The translations under genes were made by a program, and so were the position numbers. Positions 26,770 through 37,346 of a stretch of 64,000 nucleotides of DNA are shown here, piece after piece. The notes under the pieces were generated by a model. It worked only from the letters and a program-made list of their open reading frames with translations, had not been told where the DNA came from and ran no database searches. Every line of letters begins with the position of its first letter. The first letter of the stretch is position 1. The stretch is from Candidatus Praeruminimicrobium purgamenti (GTDB taxonomy: Bacteria > Elusimicrobiota > Endomicrobiia > Endomicrobiales > Endomicrobiaceae), in contig JAHDQW010000002.1 of NCBI GenBank assembly GCA_018433585.1, positions 144,080-208,079 on the forward strand, written 5' to 3'.

Positions 26770-28347
26770 TTACAATACAACATATTTTACAATGTTTACG
26801 CCTTCAATTTTTGAAATTTTGGCAACTACATCGTTTGTAACTTCACCGTCGACTTCAACAACGGTTATAGCGTCTTTACCCTGCTGTTTTCTGCCTACGT
26901 TCATACCTGCGATATTAACCGATGCCGACCCTATTATAGTTCCGAGACTTCCTATAACGCCCGGCTTATCAGTATTATTTATAAATATTTTATTTCCTTC
27001 AGGAACTACGTCCACGTTTAATCCGTTTATATTCACTATTCTCTGGCTCTTATCAAGCAAAGTTCCCGATATTGAATATTCTCCTTTATCAGTCTTTACT
27101 TTGGCAACTATAAGTCCAGCATAATCTTTGCAGTCATGAACCAAAGCTTCTTTTACTTTAATGCCTCTTTCTTTAGCTACTGAAGAAGCATTGACAAAAT
27201 TTACTTTCAAATCAAGAATTTGGCCCAAAATACCTTTAAGATATGCAACTGTTAAAGAATTTGTATTAAAAGCCGCAATGTTGCCGCAGTAACTTATTTC
27301 AATTTCAGAAATGCCGCCTTCGATAATCTGTCCCTGGAAAGAAGAAATTTTTTCCGACAATTCTATATAAGGCATCATTTTTTTATATGTTTCCCAGTCA
27401 ACCGTAGGAACGTTGACCGCATTTCTTATCAAACCTTTTGTAAAGAAATCTATAACTACGCCGCTCATTTCTTCGGCAATTTTAATCTGCGCTTCTTCGG
27501 TTGATGCGGCAAGATGAGGCGTTACAACAACGTTATCAGTCTCAATTATAGTCCAGTCTAAAGGAGGTTCTTTTGCAAAAACATCAAGAGCGGCGCCTTT
27601 TACCTGTCCGGCTTTTATTGCGTCAGACAAATCTTTTTCATTAATAATAGGGCCTCTTGCGCAATTGATGATGCAGACTCCTTTTTTCATTTTGCCGATA
27701 GATTCGGCATTTATCATTCCTCTTGTCGTATCGTTAAGAGGAGAATGTATAGAAATATAATCCGCATTAGCATAAACTTCATCCAAAGTTTTAACTTCTA
27801 TTCCGTAACTTGCGGCAATTTCTTTATTTGCAAAAGGATCGTAAGCAACAACTTTCATTCCGAAAGCAAGCATTCTTTTTGCAACTTCAGTTCCGATTCT
27901 TCCAAGTCCGATAAGACCTAAAGTTTTTCCCTGCATTTCGCTTCCCATAAAATTCTTTCTGTCCCATTTCTTTGACTTTAAAGATTTATATGCTTCAGGA
28001 ATATTTCTTGCAAGAGACAACATTAAACCTATTGTATGTTCAGCCGCAGAAATTGTGTTTCCGCCGGGTATATTAGCGACAACAATACCTTTTTGCGTGG
28101 CAGCCTGCTTATCTACGTTATCTACGCCGGTTCCTGCTCTTCCGATAAACTTCAATTTATCCGCCGCTTCAATGATTTCAGGAGTTACTTTAACTTCAGA
28201 ACGGATTATAAGACCGTCATAATCTTTTATAACTTCTTTGAATTTTTCAGGAGTAGGTTTATTGCAGACTTCAACCTTAAACTCCGGATTATTTAACAAT
28301 TCTTCCAAACCTTCCTGGCTGTCATAAGTCATAAGTATTTTATACAT
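26770..28347 (-). CDS. serA: D-3-phosphoglycerate dehydrogenase
   Basis: SerA oxidises 3-phosphoglycerate to 3-phosphohydroxypyruvate, the first step of serine synthesis. The 525-residue protein is the long form: substrate and NAD-binding domains (GLGRIGTEVAKR Rossmann loop near residue 147; catalytic Arg in NCARGPIINE; Glu and His in the TPHLAASTEEAQ region), an intervening ASB-type domain (~320-450), and a C-terminal ACT domain (NNTDKPGVIGSLGTIIG) that usually mediates serine feedback. It is last in the operon, 10 bp after an aminotransferase that probably performs the next step. Confidence 0.95.
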   Translation of the reverse strand: MYKILMTYDSQEGLEELLNNPEFKVEVCNKPTPEKFKEVIKDYDGLIIRSEVKVTPEIIEAADKLKFIGRAGTGVDNVDKQAATQKGIVVANIPGGNTISAAEHTIGLMLSLARNIPEAYKSLKSKKWDRKNFMGSEMQGKTLGLIGLGRIGTEVAKRMLAFGMKVVAYDPFANKEIAASYGIEVKTLDEVYANADYISIHSPLNDTTRGMINAESIGKMKKGVCIINCARGPIINEKDLSDAIKAGQVKGAALDVFAKEPPLDWTIIETDNVVVTPHLAASTEEAQIKIAEEMSGVVIDFFTKGLIRNAVNVPTVDWETYKKMMPYIELSEKISSFQGQIIEGGISEIEISYCGNIAAFNTNSLTVAYLKGILGQILDLKVNFVNASSVAKERGIKVKEALVHDCKDYAGLIVAKVKTDKGEYSISGTLLDKSQRIVNINGLNVDVVPEGNKIFINNTDKPGVIGSLGTIIGSASVNIAGMNVGRKQQGKDAITVVEVDGEVTNDVVAKISKIEGVNIVKYVVL

Positions 28348-28357
28348 TTTTTCCCTC

Positions 28358-29494
28358 TTATTTATTATTTAATAAAACTTCCTGGACTGCTGCAACTGAT
28401 TTGCCCAACTCTACTTTATACCCTAATTCTTTCAAAACCATTTCCAAACAAGAAAAACCTATAAGGATATCGGCTTTGCCTATATAACCCATATGAGCAA
28501 ATCTGATAATTTTCCCTTTTACGGCTCCCTGACCGCCGGCTATTGAAACTCCGTATTTTTCTCTGAGAAGTTTAACTATCTTCCCGCCTATTTCTTCGGG
28601 AACTTTTGCGCTTGTCACTACATCGCAAGGTTTTTCTGCAAAAAGTTCAAGTCCAAGAGCTTTCATACCTTCTCTTGATGCCTTTGCCAAAAGCCTGCAG
28701 TCCGCCCATACCTGCTCGATTGTATGTTCCTTTATCATTTTTATTGCTTCCTGTAAAGAAACTATCAGACTTACCGGAGGAGTAAAAGGCGTTTCATTTG
28801 TAAGCAAAGATTTTTTATATTTTTTATAATCAAAATAAAATTTAGGAAGTTTTGATTCTTCTGCCAGCTTCCACGCTTTAGCGCTCAAAGAAACAAAAGC
28901 TAATCCCGGAGCAAGCATAAATCCTTTCTGAGAACCGCTTACCGTAACATCAACTTTCCAGTCGTCCGCATGATATTCCTGCCCGACAAGTCCTGAAATT
29001 GCGTCAACAACCAAAACGGCCGGAGTTTTTGACACAATCTCGCCTATCGCCTGTATATCGTTTACAACGCCGGTTGAAGTTTCGGTAAAAGTCGTATAGA
29101 CGGCTTTTACGCCGCTGTTCGCTTTTAAAAGTTTTTCTATTTCAGAAACAGAAACGGCTTTTCCCCATTCGATGGAAATGCTGTGTACTTTAATACCGTA
29201 AGTTTCGCAGATTTTTATCCATCTGTCGCCGAAATTTCCGGTAGATGCAACTATAACCTCATCCCCGGGAGAAAGCAAATTGACTACAGCGCTTTCCATT
29301 GCCCCGGTTCCCGACGAAGATGTTATAAACACGTCGTTCTGTGTTCGAAAAACATACTTCAATCCCTCGGCAACATCTTTGAAAATCGAGCCGAATTCGC
29401 TTGTTCTGTGATGTATTATGGGCAAAGCTTCTTTCAGCGCAACTTCAGGAGGCACCGGAGTAGGACCGGGAGTGAGCAAATAATGCTTTTTCAT
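28358..29494 (-). CDS. Class V PLP aminotransferase (serine-pyruvate/alanine-glyoxylate type), probable phosphoserine transaminase
   Basis: A PLP-dependent aminotransferase of ~378 residues: N-terminal LLTPGPTPVPPEV and HHRTSEF, then SSGTGAMESA, and the Schiff-base lysine in SGSQKGFM. Family members act as serine-glyoxylate, alanine-glyoxylate or phosphoserine transaminases. Being 10 bp from serA, a role in serine synthesis from phosphohydroxypyruvate is the best inference. Two in-frame ATGs exist at 29503 and 29494; the latter is preferred because GGAG lies 7 bases upstream of it but directly abuts the former. It follows lon by ~15 bp. Confidence 0.9.
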   Translation of the reverse strand: MKKHYLLTPGPTPVPPEVALKEALPIIHHRTSEFGSIFKDVAEGLKYVFRTQNDVFITSSSGTGAMESAVVNLLSPGDEVIVASTGNFGDRWIKICETYGIKVHSISIEWGKAVSVSEIEKLLKANSGVKAVYTTFTETSTGVVNDIQAIGEIVSKTPAVLVVDAISGLVGQEYHADDWKVDVTVSGSQKGFMLAPGLAFVSLSAKAWKLAEESKLPKFYFDYKKYKKSLLTNETPFTPPVSLIVSLQEAIKMIKEHTIEQVWADCRLLAKASREGMKALGLELFAEKPCDVVTSAKVPEEIGGKIVKLLREKYGVSIAGGQGAVKGKIIRFAHMGYIGKADILIGFSCLEMVLKELGYKVELGKSVAAVQEVLLNNK

Positions 29495-29509
29495 CTCTCT
29501 CATCTCCTA

Positions 29510-31891
29510 TTATTTTTTATTTTTACTTTTTGCTTTTTTTTCAGAAAAAACAAGTTTCATAACTTCGTCCATATGTTTAACAGGAATCATTTTTATTTTT
29601 TTCTTAATGTTTTCAGGAATATCGGCTAAATCTTTTTTATTCCCTTCAGGGAAAATGACAGTTTCGATATTTTCTCTGTAAGCAGCCAAAACCTTTTCCT
29701 TTAAGCCGCCTATAGCCAAAGCTCTTCCTCTTAAAGTTATTTCGCCTGTCATAGCTATTTTCTTTTTAACAGGAACATCCATACATACGGATGCTAACGC
29801 CGTAGCCATCGCAAGTCCCGCGCTAGGTCCGTCTTTAGGAACAGCGCCTTCAGGCACATGAACATGGAAATCTGTATCGCGGAACATTTTTTCATTTATA
29901 CCGAATTTCCCGGCCGATGATTTTACATACGTAAGCGCCGCCTGCACAGATTCTTTCATAACGTCCCCAAGCTGTCCGGTAAGATTAAGCATACCCTTGC
30001 CTTTCATCTTGTTGACTTCTATAGTCAGTGTTTCTCCGCCGACTTCAGTCCATGCAAGTCCCGTTACAACACCGATATCGTTTTCTGATATTTTTTCTCT
30101 TTCATAATGAGGAATACCCAGATAAGTTTCCACATTTTTATCGGTAATAGTTACAGTTTTTTTATCTTTTTCCAACGCAAGCTGTTTTGCGACTTTTCTG
30201 CAAAGATTTGCAATTTCCCTGTTCAAATTTCTTACGCCTGACTCACGAGTATAACTTGCAATGACATTTTTTATGGCATTGTCCTCTATCTGTAATTCTT
30301 CTTTCTGCAGTCCGTGGTCTTTCATCTGCTTAGGAATAAGAAAATTTTTTGTAATTGACAACTTTTCTTCGTCAGTATAACCTGAGAATCTTATAATTTC
30401 CAATCTGTCCAAAAGAGTCGTAGGTATATTGCTTAAAGTATTTGCAGTCGTTATAAACATAACGTCTGACAAATCATAATCCACATCCAAATAATGATCT
30501 CCGAAAGCGTAATTTTGTTCAGGGTCCAAAACTTCAAGCAGCGCGGAAGAAGGATCTCCTCTCCAGTCGCTTCCCATTTTGTCTATTTCATCCAATATAA
30601 AAACAGGGTTACTTGAACCGGCTTTCTTCATTGACTGAATTATTTTGCCCGGCATAGAACCTATATACGTTCTTCTGTGTCCTCTGATTTCAGCTTCATC
30701 TCTCACGCCGCCCATGGAAATTCTTGCAAAATTTCTGCCCAAACTTCTGGCAACGGATTTTGCTATTGAAGTTTTGCCTACTCCCGGAGGTCCTATAAAG
30801 CACAATATCGGCCCTTTTATTTTTTTTACCCTGGATAAAACAGCCAAATATTCAATAACTCTTTCTTTTACTTTATCCAAACCGAAATGGTCTTCGTCCA
30901 AAATTTCTTTTGCTCTTGTCAAATCCAAATTATCTTCCGTTAATTTTTTCCAAGGCAAATCCAAAAGCCACTCTATATACGTTCTTATGACGCTTGCCTC
31001 AGGAGACATCGGCATCATTTTTTCCATTCTTGCCAATTCTTTTTCGGCAACATCTCTTGCTTCTTTGCTCATGCTGCTTTCTTTAATTTTTACTCTTAAA
31101 TCGTCTATTTCTTTTGCATTGTCGTCTTTCTGTTTCAATTCTTTCTGAATCGCTTTCATCTGTTCGTTAAGATAATATTCTTTCTGGTTTTTTTCTATCT
31201 GGTTCCTTACCCTGTTTTGAATTCTTCTTTCTATATTCAAAATTTCTATTTCAGCATTTAAAATCTGAATAATTTTATTCAGCCTCTTTAAAGGATTTGT
31301 AGATTCCAAAATAGACTGTTTTTCATTATTCTTTATTGAAATATGAGAAGCTATAGTATCCGCAAGTTTAGACGGCTCCTGTATGTTTGAAACCGATATT
31401 GATATCTCCATCGGCATTCTGGGATTCAGTTTAACATATTGTTCAAACAAAGAAATAACTCTTCTCATAACCGCTTCGACTTCCGGAGTTTTTTCTATGT
31501 TTTCATCGAATATATTTACGCCGACTTCCACGTATCCTTTATCGCTCAGTTTAAATTCCGTCCATTCCGCTCTTGATACACATTCGACTAAAACTTTTAA
31601 AGTCCCGTCAGGCATCTTCAGCATTTGCAGTACTTCGCATATTGTACCTATTTGGTAAATATCGTCAGGCGTAGGGTCTTCTATCTGAAGATTTTTCTGC
31701 GTAACTACAAATATATATCTGGAAGACGTCATTGACTCTTCCAATGCTCTTATCGATTTTTCTCTTCCTACGGCAAGAGGCAACACCATTGCAGGAAAAA
31801 CAACGATGTCTCTTACAGGAAGCATCGGCAATATTTTCGGAATATCCTGCGTATTATTTTTATCATTTAAAGTCTTATCTAATTCACTCAT
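29510..31891 (-). CDS. lon: ATP-dependent protease Lon
   Basis: Lon degrades misfolded and regulatory proteins. The 793-residue protein has the N-terminal substrate-binding (LAN) domain ([14 protein letters not shown]), a coiled coil, an AAA+ module with Walker A GPPGVGKT and Walker [10 protein letters not shown], and a C-terminal Ser-Lys protease: Ser in [12 protein letters not shown] and Lys in [14 protein letters not shown] Lys-rich tail closes the chain. It overlaps clpX by 4 bp (ATGA). It is the usual bacterial LonA type. Confidence 0.97.
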   Translation of the reverse strand: MSELDKTLNDKNNTQDIPKILPMLPVRDIVVFPAMVLPLAVGREKSIRALEESMTSSRYIFVVTQKNLQIEDPTPDDIYQIGTICEVLQMLKMPDGTLKVLVECVSRAEWTEFKLSDKGYVEVGVNIFDENIEKTPEVEAVMRRVISLFEQYVKLNPRMPMEISISVSNIQEPSKLADTIASHISIKNNEKQSILESTNPLKRLNKIIQILNAEIEILNIERRIQNRVRNQIEKNQKEYYLNEQMKAIQKELKQKDDNAKEIDDLRVKIKESSMSKEARDVAEKELARMEKMMPMSPEASVIRTYIEWLLDLPWKKLTEDNLDLTRAKEILDEDHFGLDKVKERVIEYLAVLSRVKKIKGPILCFIGPPGVGKTSIAKSVARSLGRNFARISMGGVRDEAEIRGHRRTYIGSMPGKIIQSMKKAGSSNPVFILDEIDKMGSDWRGDPSSALLEVLDPEQNYAFGDHYLDVDYDLSDVMFITTANTLSNIPTTLLDRLEIIRFSGYTDEEKLSITKNFLIPKQMKDHGLQKEELQIEDNAIKNVIASYTRESGVRNLNREIANLCRKVAKQLALEKDKKTVTITDKNVETYLGIPHYEREKISENDIGVVTGLAWTEVGGETLTIEVNKMKGKGMLNLTGQLGDVMKESVQAALTYVKSSAGKFGINEKMFRDTDFHVHVPEGAVPKDGPSAGLAMATALASVCMDVPVKKKIAMTGEITLRGRALAIGGLKEKVLAAYRENIETVIFPEGNKKDLADIPENIKKKIKMIPVKHMDEVMKLVFSEKKAKSKNKK

Positions 31892-33150
31892 GCAATCTCC
31901 TCAGATTTATCTTTAAAAATAAATTTTGGTCCTGTCGTTTTATGCACCGCATTAATGTCAACTATACACTTTTTAACCGTGCCCATCTGAAATACTTCAA
32001 ACATCGTTTCCATGAGAATATCTTCAATCATAGCCCTCAACCCTCTTGCTCCGGAACCTTTTTTGATTGCAAGAGAAGCTATTTCTTTTAAAGCATCTTC
32101 CTCAAAAACCAATTCTATCCCTTCAAGTTCAAAAATCTTTTTGTACTGTTTAACCAAAGAGTTTTTCGGTTCTGTTAAAATATGAACTAAATCGTTTACC
32201 GCAAGATGCGATAATGTTGAAATAACAGGAAGCCTTCCCACCAGTTCAGGGATTATGCCGTATTTTATCAAATCATGAGTTTCAACTTCTGAAAATATTT
32301 TATCTTTATTTTTTAATTTTTCTTCTTTTAAAATCTTTGCATTTTCAGAATTAAAGCCTATAACTTTTTTATTTAATCTTGATTCTATAATTTTTTCAAG
32401 CCCGTCAAAAGCTCCGCCGCAGATAAAAAGTATGTTAGTCGTATCCAAAGCTATAAATTCCTGCTGAGGATGTTTTCTTCCGCCCTGAGGAGGAACGTTT
32501 GCAACCGTACCTTCAATAATTTTTAAAAGAGCCTGCTGCACGCCTTCTCCAGAAACATCTCTTGTTATGGACGGCGTTTCGGACTTTCTTGAAATTTTAT
32601 CTATTTCATCTATGTAAATAATTCCTCTTTCAGCTTTTTTTACGTCAAAAGAACAATTCTGCAAAAGCCTCAGCAAGATATTTTCAACGTCTTCGCCTAC
32701 ATAACCGGCTTCGGTAAGAGTAGTGGCGTCTGAAATAGCAAAAGGCACGTCAAGCATTTTTGCCAAAGTCTGCGCAAGAAGAGTTTTTCCCGTTCCTGTA
32801 GGCCCTATAAGCAAAATATTTGATTTTTGCAGTTCAACATCGCTTACTACTGAAGAATTTTCTATTCTTTTATAATGATTATACACGGCAACAGACAAAA
32901 CTTTTTTTGCCTGTTCCTGTCCTATTACATAATCATCAAGAACTTTTTTTATTTCTTTAGGCTTTGGAACTTTTTTTATTATGTCTTTTACTTCTTCCCG
33001 TTCCAATCTGTTTAAAATTTCATTTGAACTTTTTATGCATTCAGAACAAACAATAGCTCCGCCGCCGCCGATAAATCTTTTCCCTTTGGATTTTAATTTA
33101 CCGCAAAAAAGGCATTTTTGTTCTTTATTATTATCGTTATTTTCCGTCAT
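31888..33150 (-). CDS. clpX: ATP-dependent Clp protease ATPase subunit ClpX
   Basis: ClpX unfolds substrates and feeds them to ClpP. The 420-residue protein has an N-terminal C4 zinc finger ([13 protein letters not shown] ... CSECI, cysteines in two CxxC pairs), Walker A GPTGTGKT, Walker B (IIYIDEID), and a ClpP-docking IGF-type loop ([10 protein letters not shown]). Length and order are standard. It lies 3 bp downstream of clpP and overlaps lon. Confidence 0.97.
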   Translation of the reverse strand: MTENNDNNKEQKCLFCGKLKSKGKRFIGGGGAIVCSECIKSSNEILNRLEREEVKDIIKKVPKPKEIKKVLDDYVIGQEQAKKVLSVAVYNHYKRIENSSVVSDVELQKSNILLIGPTGTGKTLLAQTLAKMLDVPFAISDATTLTEAGYVGEDVENILLRLLQNCSFDVKKAERGIIYIDEIDKISRKSETPSITRDVSGEGVQQALLKIIEGTVANVPPQGGRKHPQQEFIALDTTNILFICGGAFDGLEKIIESRLNKKVIGFNSENAKILKEEKLKNKDKIFSEVETHDLIKYGIIPELVGRLPVISTLSHLAVNDLVHILTEPKNSLVKQYKKIFELEGIELVFEEDALKEIASLAIKKGSGARGLRAMIEDILMETMFEVFQMGTVKKCIVDINAVHKTTGPKFIFKDKSEEIA

Positions 33151-33153
33151 ATC

Positions 33154-33762
33154 TTATTTTTTCCCCGGGAATATAATTTCATCAATGATTCCGTAATTTT
33201 TTGCTTCCTGGGCAGACATATAGCAATTTCTTTCAGTATCCGCCAAAACTTTTTCCTTTTTCTGTCCTGTATGGTCGGCAATAATGGCTGAAAGTTTTTC
33301 TTTTGTCAAAAGAAGTTCTTTTGTTTCAATATCTATATCCGAAACAGTACCTGATAATCCTCCTCCGTAAATCAAAGGCTGATGTATCATTATTCTGGAA
33401 TGCTGTAAAGCATATCTTTTCCCTTTTGTTCCTGCAGCCAGAAGAACCGCTCCGAAAGACATAGCCATTCCCATACAAATAGTAGTAATCGGACTTTTTA
33501 TATACTGCATGGTATCATATACCGCCAAACCGGCCGTAACCATTCCGCCGGGACAATTGATATAAAGATTAATATCTTTTGTATTATCTTCGGCGTCAAG
33601 AAACAAAAGCTGCGCTATAAGAGCATTTGCCGAATCGGTAGTAACAGATCCTTCCTGTCCCCCGACAAAAACGACTCTGTCTTTTAAAAGTCTTGAATAT
33701 ATATCGTAAGCTACAGAACTGTTTCCGTTTTTATCTATAACAGTAGGTATAAAATTTGGCAT
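33154..33762 (-). CDS. clpP: ATP-dependent Clp protease proteolytic subunit ClpP
   Basis: A serine peptidase forming the tetradecameric chamber used by ClpX. The 202-residue protein has the catalytic triad S102 ([12 protein letters not shown]), H127 (IMIHQP) and probably D175 (LADTERNC). The conserved C-terminal [10 protein letters not shown] is present. It lies 12 bp after tig and 3 bp before clpX. Confidence 0.97.
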   Translation of the reverse strand: MPNFIPTVIDKNGNSSVAYDIYSRLLKDRVVFVGGQEGSVTTDSANALIAQLLFLDAEDNTKDINLYINCPGGMVTAGLAVYDTMQYIKSPITTICMGMAMSFGAVLLAAGTKGKRYALQHSRIMIHQPLIYGGGLSGTVSDIDIETKELLLTKEKLSAIIADHTGQKKEKVLADTERNCYMSAQEAKNYGIIDEIIFPGKK

Positions 33763-33774
33763 TTTTCCTCTTTA

Positions 33775-35097
33775 CTATTTGCTTTCTTTTACAGGCATAT
33801 CTTTTTCGGTTTTTGTTACTTTTGCATTACCGATGATAAAATCAAATATTTTTTTCTCTTTCAAAGACGCAGAAATATTGTCTTTATACTCTTTAAAATA
33901 TTTTTCAACTTCTTCTTTTCTCGAAGAATTAGATTCCAAAACTTTCTGCTTTTCGGCTTCTATTTCCTGTTCGGTAACATCAAGTTTTTCTTCGCTGTAT
34001 ATAGAGTTAAGAATATAAGACAATCTTACGTTTTTGTTTGCTTCTTCAGTATATTTATCTTTTGCAATTTCGGCTTGCTTTGCTATAAAAGCGTCATCGG
34101 CACCCTGATTTTTCATATAATCAGACATTCTTTTTATCAAATACTCTTTCTGGCTTGCCACTATTGAATCAGGAACATCAAATTTATTTTTTTCCAACAA
34201 ATGTTCTATTATCTGTCTTTCAACTTCCGATTCCTGTCTTTTCTTCTCTTCATGTTCTATTGATTCTTTTACTTTTGTTTTCAAATCTTCAAGACTTTCA
34301 AGACCCATATCTTTTGCAAAATCATCATTTAATTCAGGAAGCTGTTTTTCTTTTACCTCTATTATTGAAGTCTTAAAAATAACTTTCTTACCGGCCAAAA
34401 TTTTGTTAGGATAATCAGCAGGATATTCAATTTCAACATCCTTAGTATCTCCTTTTTTTGCATTTACAAGAGCGTCTTTGAAACCTTTCAAAGTATTATC
34501 AGCGCCCAAATCGAGCATGTGATCTTTCGCCTTAATATTTTCAATTGCAGCTCCGTCGCAAAAGCCTTCATAATTAACTATGACAAAACTGTCTTTTTTT
34601 ACTGTTTCGTCTTTTGAAACTATAAGCTGTGCATTTCTGTCAAGCATAGTCTTTATGCTTTCGTTAACATTCGCATCACATACTTTAAACTCTTCTCTTT
34701 TTATTTCTATACCTTTATAATCCTTTGCTTTTACTTCAGGCTGGCATTCAGCTTTGAAAACATATTTCAACGGCTGTCCGAAATCATAGTCAACGCTGTT
34801 TATTACAGGAATATCTATAGGAGCGAAATTTTCCTTTTCCAATGCAGAAAAAACTGTCTTCTTTATTACTTCTTCAATGAGCTTTTCTCTTGCAGCTTCG
34901 GAATAAGTCTGCTTTACCATTTCCATAGGAACTTTACCGGCTCTGAATCCTGCAATTTTAGCAGTTGCCTGTATTGACTGGTACACATTAGATAATTCTA
35001 TATCCGTCTGTGCCGGAGCGACTTCAACTTCCATAACAATCGCGCACGGTTTTTTTTCTACTACTTTTGACTGAAATTCATACTTCGATACACTCAT
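33775..35097 (-). CDS. tig: Trigger factor (ribosome-associated chaperone/PPIase)
   Basis: Trigger factor binds nascent chains at the ribosome exit. The protein is 440 residues from the chosen start. The N-terminal ribosome-binding domain contains the signature GFRAGKVP (near residue 45); a PPIase domain with KKDSFVIVNYEGFCDG follows; a long helical C-terminal arm completes it. The frame stays open upstream into the tRNA-Leu gene (Met at 35172), but the correct start is ATG 35095-35097, which has GAGGG 5 bases before it. It is the first protein gene of the proteostasis operon. Confidence 0.95.
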   Translation of the reverse strand: MSVSKYEFQSKVVEKKPCAIVMEVEVAPAQTDIELSNVYQSIQATAKIAGFRAGKVPMEMVKQTYSEAAREKLIEEVIKKTVFSALEKENFAPIDIPVINSVDYDFGQPLKYVFKAECQPEVKAKDYKGIEIKREEFKVCDANVNESIKTMLDRNAQLIVSKDETVKKDSFVIVNYEGFCDGAAIENIKAKDHMLDLGADNTLKGFKDALVNAKKGDTKDVEIEYPADYPNKILAGKKVIFKTSIIEVKEKQLPELNDDFAKDMGLESLEDLKTKVKESIEHEEKKRQESEVERQIIEHLLEKNKFDVPDSIVASQKEYLIKRMSDYMKNQGADDAFIAKQAEIAKDKYTEEANKNVRLSYILNSIYSEEKLDVTEQEIEAEKQKVLESNSSRKEEVEKYFKEYKDNISASLKEKKIFDFIIGNAKVTKTEKDMPVKESK

Positions 35098-35145
35098 ATT
35101 ACCCTCTTTATATTTTATTTCTGCTTTTTTTAAAATAAAGAAATC

Positions 35146-35227
35146 TGCGGATAGAGGGACTTGAACCCCCACACCTTCCGGTATACGGTCCTAAGCCGTA
35201 CGCGTCTGCCAATTCCGCCATATCCGC
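35146..35227 (-). tRNA. tRNA-Leu (anticodon TAG)
   Basis: 82 nt on the minus strand. Acceptor stem GCGGATA/TATCCGC with discriminator A at 35146; D-arm GGCGGAATTGGCAGACGC; anticodon stem TACGG/CCGTA around loop CTTAGGA, giving anticodon TAG (reads CUN); extended variable arm typical of tRNA-Leu; T-arm GGGGGTTCAAGTCCCT. The 3' CCA is not encoded. It lies ~50 bp upstream of tig and probably shares its transcript. Confidence 0.97.
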
Positions 35228-35247
35228 AATAACTTTTATATCCGATT

Positions 35248-35277
35248 ATTTTATCATTTATGCAGCTTTTAAGTCAA
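35248..35277 (-). promoter_or_regulatory. Promoter of tRNA-Leu and the tig-clpP-clpX-lon operon
   Basis: Minus strand TTGACT (35272-35277), 18-bp spacer, TAAAAT (35248-35253) preceded by TGA (extended -10). The predicted start falls ~14 bp before the tRNA 5' end. Confidence 0.65.
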
Positions 35278-35297
35278 TTTGAAAAGTCTTGTGTTTT

Positions 35298-36173
35298 TTA
35301 AAGAGAAAAGAAGCGTTTTGCCGCCGTTATATCTTCCGCAATAGCTTTTTTTAAATTTCCTAGACTTGTAAATTTTTTTTCAGCCCTTATATTTTTATGA
35401 ATGGAGACCTTTATGTCTTTTTCTTTCCATACGCCGGAAAAATCCAACAAATGTATTTCAACCGACAAATCGTGTTTTTTTAATTTTATGCTAGGCCTCA
35501 AACCTATGTTTAAAACGCCTGGATAAATACGTCCGTTTTTATCAGACGCAGAACATATAAAAACACCTTTCGGAAGAATTTTTTCTTTGTTAACTTTGAT
35601 GTTTATTGTAGGGAATCCTATAGTTCTGCCTATTTTGTTGCCGGATACTTTTTTACCGTTTATTTCAAATACCCTGCCAAGCATCTTGTTAGCCAGGGAT
35701 ATGTCGTTTTTTTGTATTAAACTTCTTATTTTTGATGAAGATACCGTTTCTTTTCCAAACTTTACCGGTTTTATTATATCCAAGCAAATATTATTTTCTG
35801 CCGATTTTGTCTTCAACCATGCAATATTTCCTGTCCTGTCCCTGCCGAAAGTACAGTCATACCCGACAACTATATGCTTTACATTAAGCTGTTTAAGCAA
35901 AATTTCATAGAAAAAATCTTCAGCCGTCATTGAAATTATTTGCCTGTCTGAAGGAAGCAGTAAAATTTCGTCTATGCTAAAAGAAGACAAAATATCTGTT
36001 TTTTCGTCAGGCAGAGTTAAAAGCCCGTTCACTTTTTTTATAGGTTTTTCAAAAGATATCACAATGCTTTTAAAACGCTTTTCTTCAGCGACTTCAATGA
36101 CTCTGTCTATTATAGCTCTATGACCTTTATGAATTCCGTCAAAAGTGCCGATAGTAATTACCGATTTTTTCAT
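35298..36173 (-). CDS. ribF: Bifunctional riboflavin kinase/FMN adenylyltransferase
   Basis: RibF converts riboflavin to FMN and then FAD. In 291 residues: an N-terminal nucleotidyltransferase domain with ITIGTFDGIHKGHRAI (GxFDGxHxGH motif) and KIRSLI; a C-terminal flavokinase domain with IGRTIGFPTINI (GxPTxN) and YPGVLNIGLRP. Length is typical. It lies 9 bp after ychF and is probably co-transcribed. No FMN riboswitch-like structure is seen upstream. Confidence 0.96.
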   Translation of the reverse strand: MKKSVITIGTFDGIHKGHRAIIDRVIEVAEEKRFKSIVISFEKPIKKVNGLLTLPDEKTDILSSFSIDEILLLPSDRQIISMTAEDFFYEILLKQLNVKHIVVGYDCTFGRDRTGNIAWLKTKSAENNICLDIIKPVKFGKETVSSSKIRSLIQKNDISLANKMLGRVFEINGKKVSGNKIGRTIGFPTINIKVNKEKILPKGVFICSASDKNGRIYPGVLNIGLRPSIKLKKHDLSVEIHLLDFSGVWKEKDIKVSIHKNIRAEKKFTSLGNLKKAIAEDITAAKRFFSL

Positions 36174-36182
36174 ATCCGCACT

Positions 36183-37280
36183 CTATTTTGACACGTTGAA
36201 TTTAAATTCAATAATATCGCCGTCTTTAACGACATAATCTTTACCTTCGCTTCTTAAAAGACCGGATTCTTTTACTGCTTTTTCGCTGCCAAGCCTGAAT
36301 ATATCATCATATGTCATTACTTCCGCTCTTATAAATCCCCTTTCAAAATCAGTATGTATTACTCCGGCAGCCTGTGGAGCTAAAAAACCTTTTTTTATAG
36401 TCCACGCTCTTGTTTCATCCTGTCCTGCCGTTAAATATGTAATAAGCCCCAGCAAATTATAACTTGATTTTACCAAACGGTTAAGACCAGGTTCTTCAAG
36501 CCCAAGATCTGACAAAAAAGTTTTTTGGTCCGACTCAGACAGTTCAGATAATTCAGCTTCTATCTTTGCGCATATCGGAATAGCCTGGGCATTTTCACTT
36601 TTTGCTCTTTCTTCAACTAAAACCGTAAATTTATTCGACATCTGAGGCAAATCATTCTCCGAGACATTGCACGCATATAAGACCGGTTTTGCCGTAATCA
36701 AAAAGAAATTTTTTAACAACTCTTTCTCTTCTTCTGAAACCTCAAGAGTTCTTACGGGTTTTCCTGCTTCCAAATGAATTTTTATCTTTTCAGCCAAATC
36801 TTTTTCCTGCAGAGCCGTTTTGCTTCTTGACTTTGCGTCCCGTTGAGCTTTCTCAAGTTTTTTATTTACGGCATCCAAATCAGCAAGCATTAATTCAGTA
36901 TCGATAATATCTATATCCCTTAAAGGGTCAACGCCTCCGGTAACATGAGTTATATCAGGGTTTTCATAACATCTTACCACATGAATAATTGCAGACGTTT
37001 CTCTTATATGCGCCAAAAACTGATTGCCCAGCCCTTCGCCTTTCGAAGCCCCTTTAACCAACCCGGCAATATCCACAAATTCTATCATGGCAGGAACTTT
37101 TTTCTTTGACGAATATAATTTTTCCAAAAAATCCAATCTTTTATCAGGAACGGCAACAACTCCTACATTAGGATCTATCGTACAAAAAGGATAATTTGCA
37201 CACTCTGCTCCTGCTTTTGTAATAGCGTTAAACAACGTTGATTTGCCTACGTTAGGAAGACCTACTATGCCAAGTTTCAT
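36183..37280 (-). CDS. ychF: Redox/ribosome-associated P-loop ATPase YchF (OLA1 family)
   Basis: YchF/OLA1 is a conserved Obg-family NTPase that binds ribosomes and prefers ATP. The protein is 365 residues from ATG 37278-37280, which matches the family start [14 protein letters not shown]; an in-frame ATG at 37292 would add four residues. Motifs: P-loop GLPNVGKS, switch [16 protein letters not shown], and NVSE in place of NKxD (explaining ATP preference), then the C-terminal TGS domain ([20 protein letters not shown]). Promoter at 37316-37344. Confidence 0.96.
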   Translation of the reverse strand: MKLGIVGLPNVGKSTLFNAITKAGAECANYPFCTIDPNVGVVAVPDKRLDFLEKLYSSKKKVPAMIEFVDIAGLVKGASKGEGLGNQFLAHIRETSAIIHVVRCYENPDITHVTGGVDPLRDIDIIDTELMLADLDAVNKKLEKAQRDAKSRSKTALQEKDLAEKIKIHLEAGKPVRTLEVSEEEKELLKNFFLITAKPVLYACNVSENDLPQMSNKFTVLVEERAKSENAQAIPICAKIEAELSELSESDQKTFLSDLGLEEPGLNRLVKSSYNLLGLITYLTAGQDETRAWTIKKGFLAPQAAGVIHTDFERGFIRAEVMTYDDIFRLGSEKAVKESGLLRSEGKDYVVKDGDIIEFKFNVSK

Positions 37281-37315
37281 AAAAAAATCCATCCCGTGTT
37301 ATTAAATGATTGTTC

Positions 37316-37344
37316 ATTATACAAATTAAAAACAAATTTTTAAA
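37316..37344 (-). promoter_or_regulatory. Promoter of ychF-ribF
   Basis: Minus strand TTTAAA (37339-37344), 17-bp spacer, TATAAT (37316-37321), ~36 bp before the ychF ATG and directly after the giant gene's stop codon. Good -10, weak -35. Confidence 0.45.
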
Positions 37345-37346
37345 TT

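Noticed and set aside
35098..35172. N-terminal extension of trigger factor to a Met at 35172
   Set aside because: The extra residues are translated from the T-arm and acceptor stem of the tRNA-Leu gene; ATG 35097 has a good Shine-Dalgarno.
36174..36182. FMN riboswitch before ribF
   Set aside because: Only 9 bp separate ychF and ribF, and nothing FMN-aptamer-like was seen upstream of ychF.
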